From Urophycis tenuis (Eukaryota; Chordata; Actinopteri; Gadiformes; Phycidae): a stretch of 64,000 nucleotides of DNA. The translations under genes were made by a program, and so were the position numbers. Below the pieces are notes generated by a model that was given only the letters and a program-made list of their open reading frames with translations, did not search any database and was not told where the DNA came from. Of the stretch, positions 35,701 through 47,326 are shown piece by piece; the stretch's first letter is position 1, and every line of letters starts with the position of its first letter. The DNA lies in contig JAXIVH010000017.1 of the NCBI GenBank assembly GCA_036785325.1, forward strand, positions 7,895,545-7,959,544. Reading direction: 5' to 3'.

Positions 35701-37214
35701 ATTTGTGTTCTGTAAGGAAAGATTGATGTTAATTGAAACGTTGAAGGTATGTTTTTAGCTGCTGGGTAGACTTCAGTCAACCTGACGCAGTTTAGTCTGT
35801 GATCAACCAGACTGCTGGCGGATGGGCTCATTTTAAGCAGGGAAATCTAAGCTTTTCAACGGCGTATGGTAAGACTATATTCACCAAAGGGCCGTTGAAA
35901 TACTAAGCTAATTAATTTGTGTTCTGTAAGGAAAGATTGATGTTAATTGAAACGTTGAAGGTATGTTTTTAGCTGCTGGGTAGACTTCAGTCAACCTGAC
36001 GCAGTTTAGTCTGTGATCAACCAGACTGCTCGGGGATGGGCTCATTTTAAGCGGGGAAATCTAAGCTTTCCAACGGCGTATGCCAAGACTATATTGACTC
36101 ATGGGTCGTTTAAATACTAAGCTAATTAATTTGTGTTCTGTAAGGAAAGATTGATGTTAATTGAAACGTTGAAGGTATGTCTTTAGCTGCTGTGTAGACT
36201 TCAGTCAACCTGACGCAGATTTGTCTGTGAGCAACCAAATTGCTCGGGGATGGGCTCATTATAAGCGGGGAAATCTAAGCTTTCCAACGGCGTATGGCAA
36301 GACTATATTCACCAAAGGGCCGTTGAAATACAAAGCTAATTAATTTGTGTTCTGTAAGGAAAGATTGATGTTAATTGAAACGTTAAAGGTATGTTTTTAG
36401 CTGCTGGGTAGACTTCATTCAACCTGAGGCAGTTTAGTCTGTGATCAACCAGACTGCTCACGGATGGGCTCATTTTAAGCGGGGAAATCTAAGCTTTCCA
36501 ACGGCGTATGGCAAGACTATATTGACTCATGGGTCGTTGAAATACTAAGCTAATTAATTAGTGTTCTGTAAGGAAAGATTGATGTTAATTGAAACGTTGA
36601 AGGTATGTTTTTAGCTGCTGGGTAGACTTCACTCAACCTGACACAGTTTTCTCTGTGAGCAACCAATTTGCTCGGGGATGGGCTCATTATAAGCGGGGAA
36701 ATCTAAGCTTTCCAACGGCGTATGGCAAGACTATATTCACCAAAGGGTCGTTGAAATACTAAGCTAATTAATTTGTGTTCTGTAAGGAAAGATTGATGTT
36801 AATTGAAACGTTGAAGTTATGTTTTTAGCTGCTGGGTAGACTTCAGTCAACCTGACGCAGTTTTGTCTGTGATCAACCAGACTGCTCGCGGATGGGCTCA
36901 TTTTAAGCGGGGAAATCTAAGCTTTCCAACGGTGTATGGCAAGACTATATTCACTAAAGGGTCGTTGAAATACTAAGCTAATTCATTTGTGTTCTGTAAG
37001 GAAAGATTGATGTTAATTGAAACGTTGAAGGTATGTCTTTAGCTGCTGTGTAGACTTCAGTCAACCTGACGCAGATTTGTCTGTGAGCAACCAAATTGCT
37101 CGGAGATGGGCTCATTTTAAACGGGGAAATCTAAGCTTTCCAACGACGTATGGCATGACTATATTTGCCCATGGGTCGTCGAAATAATAAGCTGATTCAT
37201 GTGTGTTCTGTTGG
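32733..37214. repeat. 214-bp satellite array S11 (about 21 monomers)
   Basis: The second-longest array. It holds the P, Q, R, S and U monomer types seen in S2 in a different order, so the two long arrays share a monomer pool but expanded separately. Private changes include GGGCTAATTTTAAGC, GGGCTTATTTTAAGC and GTCGATGAAATAC. The edge variant closes it. Confidence 0.93.
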
Positions 37215-37398
37215 CTGTGGAAAGAAAATAGCACACAAGTCATACCAAGTCACCTTTATTTTTCAGTGATAAACATTAATAAATAAACAGTATGGACATT
37301 GTATAAACAGTTGTATAAAAAGTGTAAACGGTATGAACAGTGTTCTTATAAAAGATATCAATATCAATACTGATCACGTGTGTATTTTATATTTCCAG

Positions 37399-37902
37399 AT
37401 TATTTGTTGATGAGCCAGAGCCTGTGACTCCCACCAACCGGCCCCTTCAGCCCACTGCGTTGTCGTCCTCCACCCGGCCGAAGCCTCCTGCGCCCACCCG
37501 CCTCCAGCCGAGGCCTCCTGCTGCGTCAGCCTGTGGCCCGCCCGCCCCCTGTGTCGGCAGCACCCATACCGCTGGTCCTCCCCGCACAGCCACAGGCCCC
37601 CTCCGTCCTGCTTCGTGGGCCATCCTGCAGCTGTCTCTGCAGTCATCGTGTGTCAAAACCATTCAAACTTGTATATGGTAACATTTCAAAATGACACCAG
37701 CATAAATGAGGACCTTGCAATAGGTTGTGTGTTACATGACCCCCCTGGCATACAGCTGTATGTCTCTGTGAAGGTGGTTGTGAAGAACTGCATCCTGCTG
37801 AACAAGTACAAGTGCCGGCAAGGCAGCAACTCTCTCGAGGGGTTGCACACCCACCTGGTTAACGCCATCCCTTCACAGCGATATGGGATCATGCCGTTCC
37901 AA
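37399..37902 (+). pseudogene. Exon-like block, copy 12 (second frame open through CAA)
   Basis: 504 bp. The TGA site is CAA (Gln), so the second frame is open to the donor. The acceptor is followed by A (TTCCAG|ATT) instead of G. Other private changes are GGCCCCTTCAG, CATCCTGCTGAAC (Leu for Arg) and TTGCACACCC. CGATATGGG is shared with copy 9. It is the most diverged exon copy. Confidence 0.6.
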
Positions 37903-37912
37903 GTAAGTGATT

Positions 37913-37915
<3 letters not shown>

Positions 37916-37967
<52 letters not shown>

Positions 37968-38031
37968 GCGCAGGCGCATATATACACACACACACACACA
38001 CTTATATATACACACACATATATATATATAC
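37916..38031. repeat. Compound microsatellite after exon copy 12
   Basis: 116 bp with an unusual CGCGCGCAGGCGCATATATA junction, and CACTTATATATAC in the second block. Confidence 0.95.
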
Positions 38032-38212
38032 TTAAACATAGCTGACCCTTTTTTTCCCCCTTCTCGGGGATTATGCTCCCAGTTTTGATCTCGGACGTCT
38101 GGTCACTTATAGCATATAATAATATTCTATTACTGTTAAGCCAACTATGAATAATAAAACAGGCCAAAACATGTGTCCTTTATCATAGCTACACGTGTTA
38201 CAAAAAAAACGC

Positions 38213-39485
38213 GTGAATTGAAAAGTTGAAGGTATGTTTTTAGCTGCTGGGTAGACTTCAGTGAACCTGACGCAGTTTTGTCTGTGAGCAACCAAATTGC
38301 TCGGGGATGGGCTCATTTTAAGCGGGGAAATCTAAGGTTCCCAACGGCGTATGGCAAGACTATATTGAGTCATGGGTCGTTGAAATACTAAGCTAATTAA
38401 TTTCTGTTCTTTATTGAAAGATTGATCTTAATTGAAACGTTGAAGGTATGTTTTTAGCTGCTGGGTAGACTTCAGTCAATCTGACGCAGTTTTGTCTGTG
38501 AGCAAGCAGACTGCTCGCGGATGGGCTCATTTTAAGCGGGGAAATCTAAGCTTTCCAACGGCGTATGGCAAGACTATATTGACTCATTGGTCGTTGAAAT
38601 ACTAAGCTAATTAATTTGTGATCTGTAAGGAAAGATTGATGTTAATTGAAACGTTGAAGGTATGTTTTTAGCTGCTGGGTAGACTTCAGTCAACCTGACA
38701 CAGTTTTGTCTCTGAGCAACCAAATTGCTCAGGGATGGGCTCATTATAAGCGGGGAAATCTAAGCTTTCCAACGGCGTATGGCAAGACTATATTCACCAA
38801 AGGGTCGTTGAAATACTAAGCTAATTAATTTGGGTTCTGTAAGGAAAGATTGATGTTAATTGAAACGTTAAAGGTATGTTTTTAGCTGCTGGGTAGACTT
38901 CATTCAACCTGACGCAGTTTAGTCTGTGATCAACCAGACTGCTCGCGGATGGGCTCATTTTAAGCGGGGAAATCTAAGCTTTCCAACGGCGTATGGCAAG
39001 ACTATATTGACTCATGGGTCATTGAAATACTAAGCTAATTAATTTCTGTTCTGTAAGGAAAGATTGATGTTAATTTAAACGTTGAAGGTATGTTTTTAGC
39101 TGCTGGGTAGACTTCAGTCAACCTGACGCAGTTTAGTCTGTGATCAACCAGACTGCTCGCGGATGGGCTCATTTTAAGCGGGGAAATCTAAGCTTTCCAA
39201 CGGCGTATGGCAAGAGTATATTGACTCATGGGTCGTTGAAATACTAAGCTAATTAATTTGTGTTCTGTAAGGAAAGATTGATGTTAATTGAAACGTTGAA
39301 GGTATGTCTTTAGCTGCTGTGTAGACTTCAGTCAACCTGACGCAGATTTGTCTGTGAGCAACCAAATTGCTCGGCGATGGGCTCATTTTAAACGGGGAAA
39401 TCTAAGCTTTCCAACGACGTATGGCATGACTATATTTGCCCATGGGTCGTCGAAATAATAAGCTGATTCATGTGTGTTCTGTTGG
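38213..39485. repeat. 214-bp satellite array S12 (about 6 monomers)
   Basis: Six monomers. The first has AAGGTTCCC and AGTGAACCTG, the last is the edge variant with CTCGGCGATGGG. Other private changes are TTTGGGTTCTG and TTAATTTAAACG. Confidence 0.95.
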
Positions 39486-39669
39486 CTGTGGAAAGAAAAT
39501 AGCACACAAGTCATACCAAGTCACCTTTATTTTTCAGTGATAAACATTAATAAATAAACAGTATGGACATTGTATAAACAGTTGTATAAAAAGTGTAAAC
39601 GGTATGAACAGTGTTCTTATAAAAGATATCAATATCAATACTGATCACGTGTGTATTTTATATTTCCAG

Positions 39670-40173
39670 GTTATTTGTTGATGAGCCAGAGCCTGTGACT
39701 CCCACCAACCGGCCCGTTCAGCCCACTGCGTTGTCGTCCTCCACCCGGCCGAAGCCTCCTGCGCCCACCCGCCTCCAGCCGAGGCCTCCTGCTGCGTCAG
39801 CCTGTGGCCCGCCCGCCCCCTGTGTCGGCAGCACCCATACCGCTGGTCCTCCCCGCACAGCCACAGGCCCCCTCCGTCCTGCTTCGTGGGCCATCCTGCA
39901 GCTGTCTCTGCAGTCATCGTGTGTCAAAACCATTCAAACTTGTATATGGTAACATTTCAAAATGACACCAGCATAAATGAGGACCTTGCAATAGGTTGTG
40001 TGTTACATGACCCCCCTGGCATACAGCTGTATGTCTCTGTGAAGGTGGTTGTGAAGAACTGCATCCGGCTGAACAAGTACAAGTGCCGGTGAGGCAGCAA
40101 CTCTCTCGAGGGGTTGCACGCCCACCTGGTTAACGCCATCCCTTCACAGCGATGTGGGATAATGCCGTTCCAA
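39670..40173 (+). pseudogene. Exon-like block, copy 13 (last)
   Basis: 504 bp, TGA in the second frame, with GGGATAATGCC near the end. It is the last exon copy before the macrosatellite is cut off at 41,028. Confidence 0.6.
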
Positions 40174-40183
40174 GTAAGTGATT

Positions 40184-40186
<3 letters not shown>

Positions 40187-40240
<54 letters not shown>

Positions 40241-40291
40241 GCATATATACACACACACACACGCATATATACACACACATATATATATATA
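40187..40291. repeat. Compound microsatellite after exon copy 13
   Basis: 105 bp with an expanded first CA run and the usual following blocks. Confidence 0.95.
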
Positions 40292-40473
40292 CTTAAACAT
40301 AGCTGACCCTTTTTTTCCCCCTTCTCGGGGATTATGCTCCCAGTTTTGATCTCGGACGTCTGGTCACTTATAGCATATAATAATATTCTATTACTGTTAA
40401 GCCAACTATGAATAATAAAACAGGCCAAAACATGTGTCCTTTATCATAGCTACACGTGTTACAAAAAAAACGC

Positions 40474-41028
40474 GTGCATTGAAAAGTTGAGGGTATGTTT
40501 TTAGCTGCTGGGTAGACTTCAGTCAACCTGACGCAGTTTTGTCTGTGAGCAACCAAATTGCTCGGGGATGGGCTCATTTTAAGCGGGGAAATCTAAGGTT
40601 CCCAACGGCGTATGGCAAGACTATATTGAGTCATAGGTCGTTGAAATACTAAGCTAATTAATTTCTGTTCTTTATTGAAAGATTGATCTTAATTGAAACG
40701 TTGAAGGTATGTTTTTAGCTGCTGGGTAGACTTCAGTCAACCTGACGCAGTTTTGTCTGTGAGCAAGCAGACTGCTCGCGGATGGGCTCATTTTAAGCGG
40801 GGAAATCTAAGCTTTCCAACGGCGTATGGCAAGACTATATTGACTCATTGGTCGTTGAAATACTAAGCTAATTAATTTGTGATCTGTAAGGAAAGATTGA
40901 TGTTAATTGAAACGTTGAAGGTATGTTTTTAGCTGCTGGGTAGACTTCAGTCAACCTGACACAGTTTTGTCTCTGAGCAACCAAATTGCTTGGGGATGGG
41001 CTCATTATAAGCGGGGAAATCTAAGCTT
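40474..41028. repeat. 214-bp satellite array S13, truncated (about 2.6 monomers)
   Basis: Two full monomers and part of a third. The array stops inside the HindIII motif (CTAAGCTT) where the second macrosatellite begins with GATATTGG. It is the only array without the edge variant. Confidence 0.95.
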
Positions 41029-41189
41029 GATATTGGCGAGTGCAACTGCCTTTGATCCCCTATTCAACAACCGAGTCGTTGGATGAGGTGGGGGGGGGGT
41101 CATCGAGATAACTCTAACGAACCTAACCGAGCCAGGGCCATCGAAAGAACGGGCTCTCTACACAACCCATTTATATTACCTTACCAACT

Positions 41190-41310
41190 GTTATTCACAA
41201 AACGACCACTAGATGGAGGCGATGGACCACCACTGAAGAATCAAAAGAAGGCAACCAGCCTTTAACACAAAGACTAAAAACTCACTCCAGCTGTGATCCT
41301 CTTTATCTAA
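41190..41310. repeat. Internal duplication within the unit, left copy
   Basis: It contains CACAAAACGACCACTAGATGG and CACTCCAGCTGTGATCC and is paired with a diverged copy about 307 bp downstream. The duplicated module recurs in every long unit and once in the truncated unit 8. Confidence 0.8.
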
Positions 41311-41494
41311 ATAAATAAATAAACAAAAATGAATAAATAAATAGACTAAATAAATATACAAATATAAATAAATAAATTAAATATAGATTACCTTACCAAC
41401 TATTGCAATTACCTATTATTATTATTATTACTTACCTATTAATGCAATTTCCCAACCTGGGAACAATAGAGTATTTCTATTTCTATTTCTATAA

Positions 41495-41615
41495 CTCTTC
41501 TTCACAAAACGACCACTAGGTGGAGACGACGCACCACCAGCGAGGAATCAAAAGAGGAGGAACAACCTTGAATACAAAGATTAAAACCCACTCCAGCGGT
41601 GAGTCTCTCGATGTA
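41495..41615. repeat. Internal duplication within the unit, right copy
   Basis: It contains CACAAAACGACCACTAGGTGG and CACTCCAGCGGTGAGTC and is about 75-80% alike by eye to the left copy. The short units lack it because their deletion spans both copies. Confidence 0.8.
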
Positions 41616-41792
41616 TTTATTTACTAAAAAAATATATATTAAATATATATACTCCTCCCATCTCTTCTCCCCTGTCTTCCCTCATGGAAATGAGGGAGTT
41701 TGGGGAGATAGAGTGTACTAGCCCGATCCGGCGGGGGTGAGTTCAGTCCGTACAGACTGTCTCACCTTGACTCTACCTTCCTCAATCTCTAG

Positions 41793-42637
41793 CTCTAACT
41801 CTAACCCTAGGGATAACCTCAACCCCAACCCTAACCATAGGCCTAACCTTAGCCCTAACCCTAACTCAACCCTAACACTAACCCTTACCTTGGCCCTAAT
41901 CTTAACACTAACCTCAACCCCTAACCTTAGCCTTAACACTAACCCTAACCCCTACTCTAACTCTAACCCTAACCCCTACTCTAACTCTAACCCTAAGCCT
42001 ACCCTAACCTCCAACACTAACCCTACCCTAACTCTAACGCTAACCCTAACTCTAACCTTTGCCCTAACTTTAGCCCTAACCCTAGCCTCAGCCATAACCC
42101 TAACCCTTACCTTAGCCCTAACCCTAACCTTAACCCTAACCCTAACCTTGGCCCTAACCTTAACACTAACCTCAAACCTAACCTTAACCCTAACCTCAGC
42201 CATAACCCTAACCCTAACCTTAGCCCTAACCCTAATTCTAGCCCTAACCCTAATCTTAACCATAACCTTAACCCTAACCTTGGCCCTAACACTTAACCTA
42301 ACCTTATCCATAACACTAACCCTAACCTCAACCCTAACCTTAACCCCAATCTCAGCCGTAACCCCAACCCTAACCTTATCCCTAACCTTAAACCTAACCC
42401 TAACCTCAGCCCTAACCTTAACCCTAACCTCAGCCCTCATCTTAACCCTAACCCCTAACCCCTAACCTCTAACCCTAACCCTAACCTTACCCTAACCGTA
42501 ACGCTAACCCTAACCCTTACTCTAACCTTAGCCCTAACCTTAGCCCTAACCGTAACCCTAACCTTAACCCTAACCTTAACCCTAAACCGTAACCTTATAC
42601 CTAACCCTAACCTCAGCCCTAACCTTAACCCTAACCG
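41793..42637. repeat. Degenerate telomere-like (CCCTAA) repeat, unit 1
   Basis: About 845 bp of mostly 6-bp steps: CCCTAA mixed with CCTTAA, CCTTAG, CCTCAG, CCATAA and CCTTGG forms. The plus strand carries the C-rich strand of the vertebrate telomere repeat. The degeneracy and the identical order in each unit show it spreads as part of the macrosatellite, not by telomerase. The long TLTLTL and RVKVRV open frames here are repeat artefacts. Confidence 0.92.
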
Positions 42638-42911
42638 CAACCCCTCCCATTTACTTCAAACCTAACGTTAAGGTTAACTGCTAACTCTACCCCTAAATCT
42701 ACCCTAACCTTAACCTACACTTGACATATTGGAGGAAGAAGACAATTACCCAGCATGCATTTCATCCGGTAAACTTTTCACAAAAAAACCCATTACCGAA
42801 GTACCTACGGCGAGAATAGACTACCCCAAGAAATTGTTGTTTTGGGTGAGGAAAGTAAGCCATTGAGTCTTCTCTAAGGTCAACTTCCTACACAATCGCT
42901 GTAGTCGCGCG

Positions 42912-43238
42912 GTGTATGGGGCACAGGAATTGTTATTAACAGGCTGTTCGGCATGGGGTCCTGGAGGGGCCAGGGAGGCAGTGCTTAGTCGCGGCTGGCC
43001 TTGGCCTTTCCTACCCTGGGACCGACTGGGAAGGCACCGCTGGTCGGGGCTGGTCTTGGTCTTTCCTAGGTCTGGACACCCATCGCTGAGGATAGCTGCA
43101 TTGGGGGACCGTGGAGGCAGTGCTTTGTCACGGCTGGCCTCGGTCCTTCGTGACCCCAGTTTTCTGCTAGTTCATCTGGACCCAACAGAGGACAAGAACC
43201 AAGCTCCGGCCCTGATTGGCCAAACCAGGGCTACCTAG
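42912..43238 (+). other. GC-rich block with a 108-codon open frame, doubtful gene
   Basis: An ATG-to-stop frame beginning MYGAQELL is preserved in seven units (also at 45,670, 48,447, 54,069, 56,828, 58,969 and 61,042). The units are nearly identical overall, so preservation says little about selection. The block itself holds imperfect internal repeats (GGAGGCAGTGCTTAGTCGCGG against GGAGGCAGTGCTTTGTCACGG, then CTGGCCT and CTTGG phrases), which explains the Gly/Trp/Leu-rich composition. A donor-like GTAAGTATG lies about 40 bp after the stop. I do not recognise the product and think it more likely non-coding. Confidence 0.3.
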
Positions 43239-43805
43239 CGGTGTTAACAACTGGTTTGTGCTGGTCAGGGGGTAAGTATGTGCCCCCTCCTCTCCATAAC
43301 CAAAACAATGTATCCTAAAAAGTGTTTTACTTACCTTTACTTACCTCGACGTTACCTCAACAAATGATCACTCCTAAAAAAGCTTAAACCCAATACCAAT
43401 TCCATTTCGGAAACGACACACCTTGAGAATTGATCACTCTCGGGGGGGCCTCCCTTGGGTGAGGGTGTATAGTGACAATGGCCAGAAACACCCTATGATC
43501 CCAGGGTCCACTACTGATGACGTGTCCTAATATTTCGATAGCACGTTTATACTAAAATAGAAATGGAAAAGAAAAGTCTCACTCCAGCTGTGACTCGTCT
43601 TTATTCAAATAAGTAAATATACCAATGCATTGGAAGTACCTTCAATCAAACTAGATTGACCTCCATCTTGGAACAAAGAAAACCTTTGGGAAAAGGAAAA
43701 ACAAGTCTATATCTCCAAATCAGCGGTTATATCACAACAAGACAGATAACCATTTCGTTTTACTTCATTCTTGGTAATATGGGAAAAGAGAGCTGCGGAT
43801 GACTA

Positions 43806-46563
43806 GATATTGGCGAGTGCAACTGCCTTTGATCCCCTATTCAACTACCGAGTCGTTGGATGAGGTGGGGGGGGGTCATCGAGATAACTCTAACGAACCT
43901 AACAGAGCCAGGGCGATCGAAAGAACGGGCTCTCTACACAACCCATTTATATTACCTTACCAACTGTTATTCACAAAACGACCACTAGATGGAGGCGATG
44001 GACCACCACTGAAGAATCAAAAGAAGGCAACCAGCCTTTAACACAAAGACTAAAAACTCACTCCAGCTGTGATCCTCTTTATCTAAATAAATAAATAAAC
44101 AAAAATGAATAAATAAATAGACTAAATAAATATACAAATATAAATAAATAAATTAAATATAGATTACCTTACCAACTATTGCAATTACCTATTATTATTA
44201 TTATTACTTACCTATTAATGCAATTTCCCAACCTGGGAACAATAGAGTATTTCTATTTCTATTTCTATAACTCTTCTTCACAAAACGACCACTAGGTGGA
44301 GACGACGCACCACCAGCGAGGAATCAAAAGAGGAGGAACAACCTTGAATACAAAGATTAAAACCCACTCCAGCTGTGAGTCTCTCGATGTATTTATTTAC
44401 TAAAAAAAAAAATATTAAATATATATACTCCTCCCATCTCTTTTCCCCTGTCTTCCCTCATGGAAATGAGGTTGTTGGGGGAGATAGAGTGTACTAGCCC
44501 GATCCGGCGGGGGTGAGTTCAGTCCGTACAGACTGTCTCACCTTGACTCTACCTTCCTCAATCTCTAGCTCTAACTCTAACCCTAGGGATAACCTCAACC
44601 CCAACCCTAACCATAGGCCTAACCTTAGCCCTAACCCTAACTCAACCCTAACACTAACACTTACCTTGGCCCTAATCTTAACACTAACCTCAACCCCTAA
44701 CCTTAGCCTTAACACTAACCCTAACCCCTACTCTAACTCTAACCCTAACCCCTACTCTAACTCTAACCCTAAGCCTACCCTAACCTCCAACACTAACCCT
44801 ACCCTAACTCTAACGCTAACCCTAACTCTAACCTTTGCCCTAACTTTAGCCCTAACCCTAGCCTCAGCCATAACCCTAACCCTAACCTTAGCCCTAACCC
44901 TAACCTTAACCCTAACCCTAACCTTGGCCCTAACCTTAACACTAACCTCAAACCTAACCTTAACCCTAACCTCAGCCATAACCCTAACCCTAACCTTAGC
45001 CCTAACCCTAATTCTAGCCCTAACCCTAATCTTAACCATAACCTTAACCCTAACCTTGGCCCTAACACTTAACCTAACCTTATCCATAACACTAACCCTA
45101 ACCTCAACCCTAACCTTAACCCCAATCTCAGCCGTAACCCCAACCCTAACCTTATCCCTAACCTTAAACCTAACCCTAACCTCAGCCCTAACCTTAACCC
45201 TAACCTCAGCCCTCATCTTAACCCTAACCCCTAACCCCTAACCTCTAACCCTAACCTTACCCTAACCGTAACGCTAACCCTAACCCTTACTCTAACCTTA
45301 GCCCTAACCGTAACCCTAACCTTAACCCTAACCTTAACCCTAAACCGTAACCTTATACCTAACCCTAACCTCAGCCCTAACCTTAACCCTAACCGCAACC
45401 CCTCCCATTTACTTCAAACCTAACGTTAAGGTTAACTGCTAACTCTACCCCTAAATCTACCCTAACCTTAACCTACACTTGACATATTGGAGGAAGAAGA
45501 CAATTACCCAGCATGCATTTCATCCGGAAAACTTTTCACAAAAAAACCCATTACCGAAGTACCTACGGCGAGAATAGACTACCCCAAGAAATTGTTGTTT
45601 TGGGTGAGGAAAGTAAGCCATTGAGTCTTCTCTAAGGTCAACTTCCTACACAATCTCTGTAGTCGCGCGGTGTATGGGGCACAGGAATTGTTATTAACAG
45701 GCTGTTCGGCATGGGGTCCTGGAGGGGCCAGGGAGGCAGTGCTTAGTCGCGGCTGGCCTTGGCCTTTCCTACCCTGGGACCGACTGGGAAGGCACCGCTG
45801 GTCGGGGCTGGTCTTGGTCTTTCCTAGGTCTGGACACCCATCGCTGAGGATAGCTGCATTGGGGGACCGTGGAGGCAGTGCTTTGTCACGGCTGGCCTCG
45901 GTCCTTCGTGACCCCAGTTTTCTGCTAGTTCATCTGGACCCAACAGAGGACAAGAACCAAGCTCCGGCCCTGATTGGCCAAACCAGGGCTACCTAGCGGT
46001 GTTAACAACTGGTTTGTGCTGGTCAGGGGGTAAGTATGTGCCCCCTCCTCTCCATAACCAAAACAATGTATCCTAAAAAGTGTTTTACTTACCTTTACTT
46101 ACCTCGACGTTACCTCAACAAATGATCACTCCTAAAAAAGCTTAAACCCAATACCAATTCCATTTCGGAAACGACACACCTTGAGAATTGATCACTCTCG
46201 GGGGGGCCTCCCTTGGGTGAGGGTGTATAGTGACAATGGCCAGAAACACCCTATGATCCCAGGGTCCACTACTGATGACGTGTCCTAATATTTCGATAGC
46301 ACGTTTATACTAAAATAGAAATGGAAAAGAAAAGTCTCACTCCAGCTGTGACTCGTCTTTATTCAAATAAGTAAATATACCAATGCATTGGAAGTACCTT
46401 CAATCAAACTAGATTGACCTTCATCTTGGAACAAAGAAAACCTTTGGGAAAAGGAAAAACAAGTCTATATCTCCAAATCAGCGGTTATATCACAACAAGA
46501 CAGATAACCATTTCGTTTTACTTCATTCTTGGTAATATGGGAAAAGAGAGCTGCGGATGACTA
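43806..46563. repeat. Telomere-like macrosatellite unit 2 (long form, 2.76 kb)
   Basis: Same order as unit 1. Differences include a pure A run (TAAAAAAAAAAATATT) near 44,400 and a shorter distal telomere-like part that lacks one CCTTAGCCCTAA step present in unit 1. Confidence 0.92.
44569..45400. repeat. Degenerate telomere-like repeat, unit 2
   Basis: Same order of variant hexamers as unit 1, slightly shorter because of small losses near its 3' part. Confidence 0.92.
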
Positions 46564-47326
46564 GATATTGGCGAGTGCAACTGCCTTTGATCCCCTATTC
46601 AACTACCGAGTCGTTGGATGAGGTGGGGGGGGGGTCATCGAGATAACTCTAACGAACCTAACAGAGCCAGGGCGATCGAAAGAACGGGCTCTCTACACAA
46701 CCCATTTATATTACCTTACCAACTGTTATTCACAAAACGACCACTAGATGGAGGCGATGGACCACCACTGAAGAATCAAAAGAAGGCAACCAGCCTTTAA
46801 CACAAAGACTAAAAACTCACTCCAGCTGTGATCCTCTTTATCTAAATAAATAAATAAACAAAAATGAATAAATAAATAGACTAAATAAATATACAAATAT
46901 AAATAAATAAATTAAATATAGATTACCTTACCAACTATTGCAATTACCTATTATTATTATTATTACTTACCTATTAATGCAATTTCCCAACCTGGGAACA
47001 ATAGAGTATTTCTATTTCTATTTCTATAACTCTTCTTCACAAAACGACCACTAGGTGGAGACGACGCACCACCAGCGAGGAATCAAAAGAGGAGGAACAA
47101 CCTTGAATACAAAGATTAAAACCCACTCCAGCGGTGAGTCTCTCGATGTATTTATTTACTAAAAAAATATATATTAAATATATATACTCCTCCCATCTCT
47201 TCTCCCCTGTCTTCCCTCATGGAAATGAGGTTGTTGGGGGAGATAGAGTGTACTAGCCCGATCCGGCGGGGGTGAGTTCAGTCCGTACAGACTGTCTCAC
47301 CTTGACTCTACCTTCCTCAATCTCTA

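Larger units (their letters stand above)
41029..43805. repeat. Telomere-like macrosatellite unit 1 (long form, 2.78 kb)
   Basis: The reference unit of a second, unrelated tandem array. In order it holds GATATTGGCGAGTGC, a poly-G run, an internal duplication (about 41,190-41,310 and 41,495-41,615), AT-rich AAATAAAT stretches, a TTA repeat, degenerate CCCTAA repeats (41,793-42,637), a GC-rich block (about 42,912-43,240), and a TTTATTCAAATAAG segment leading to the next unit. The phrase CACTCCAGCTGTGA, or a close form, occurs three times per unit, each followed by a T/A-rich TTTAT motif. No gene is recognised. Confidence 0.92.

Noticed and set aside
41737..42465. A 242-codon plus-strand frame (TLTLTL) and matching minus-strand frames (RVKVRV, LGLGLRL) in the telomere-like segments
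   Set aside because: Any hexamer repeat free of stops gives long low-complexity frames in several phases on both strands. The same occurs in every unit and no domain is recognisable.
41793..42637. A true chromosome end
   Set aside because: The repeat is degenerate, lies inside a tandem unit and is followed by more than 20 kb of other sequence.
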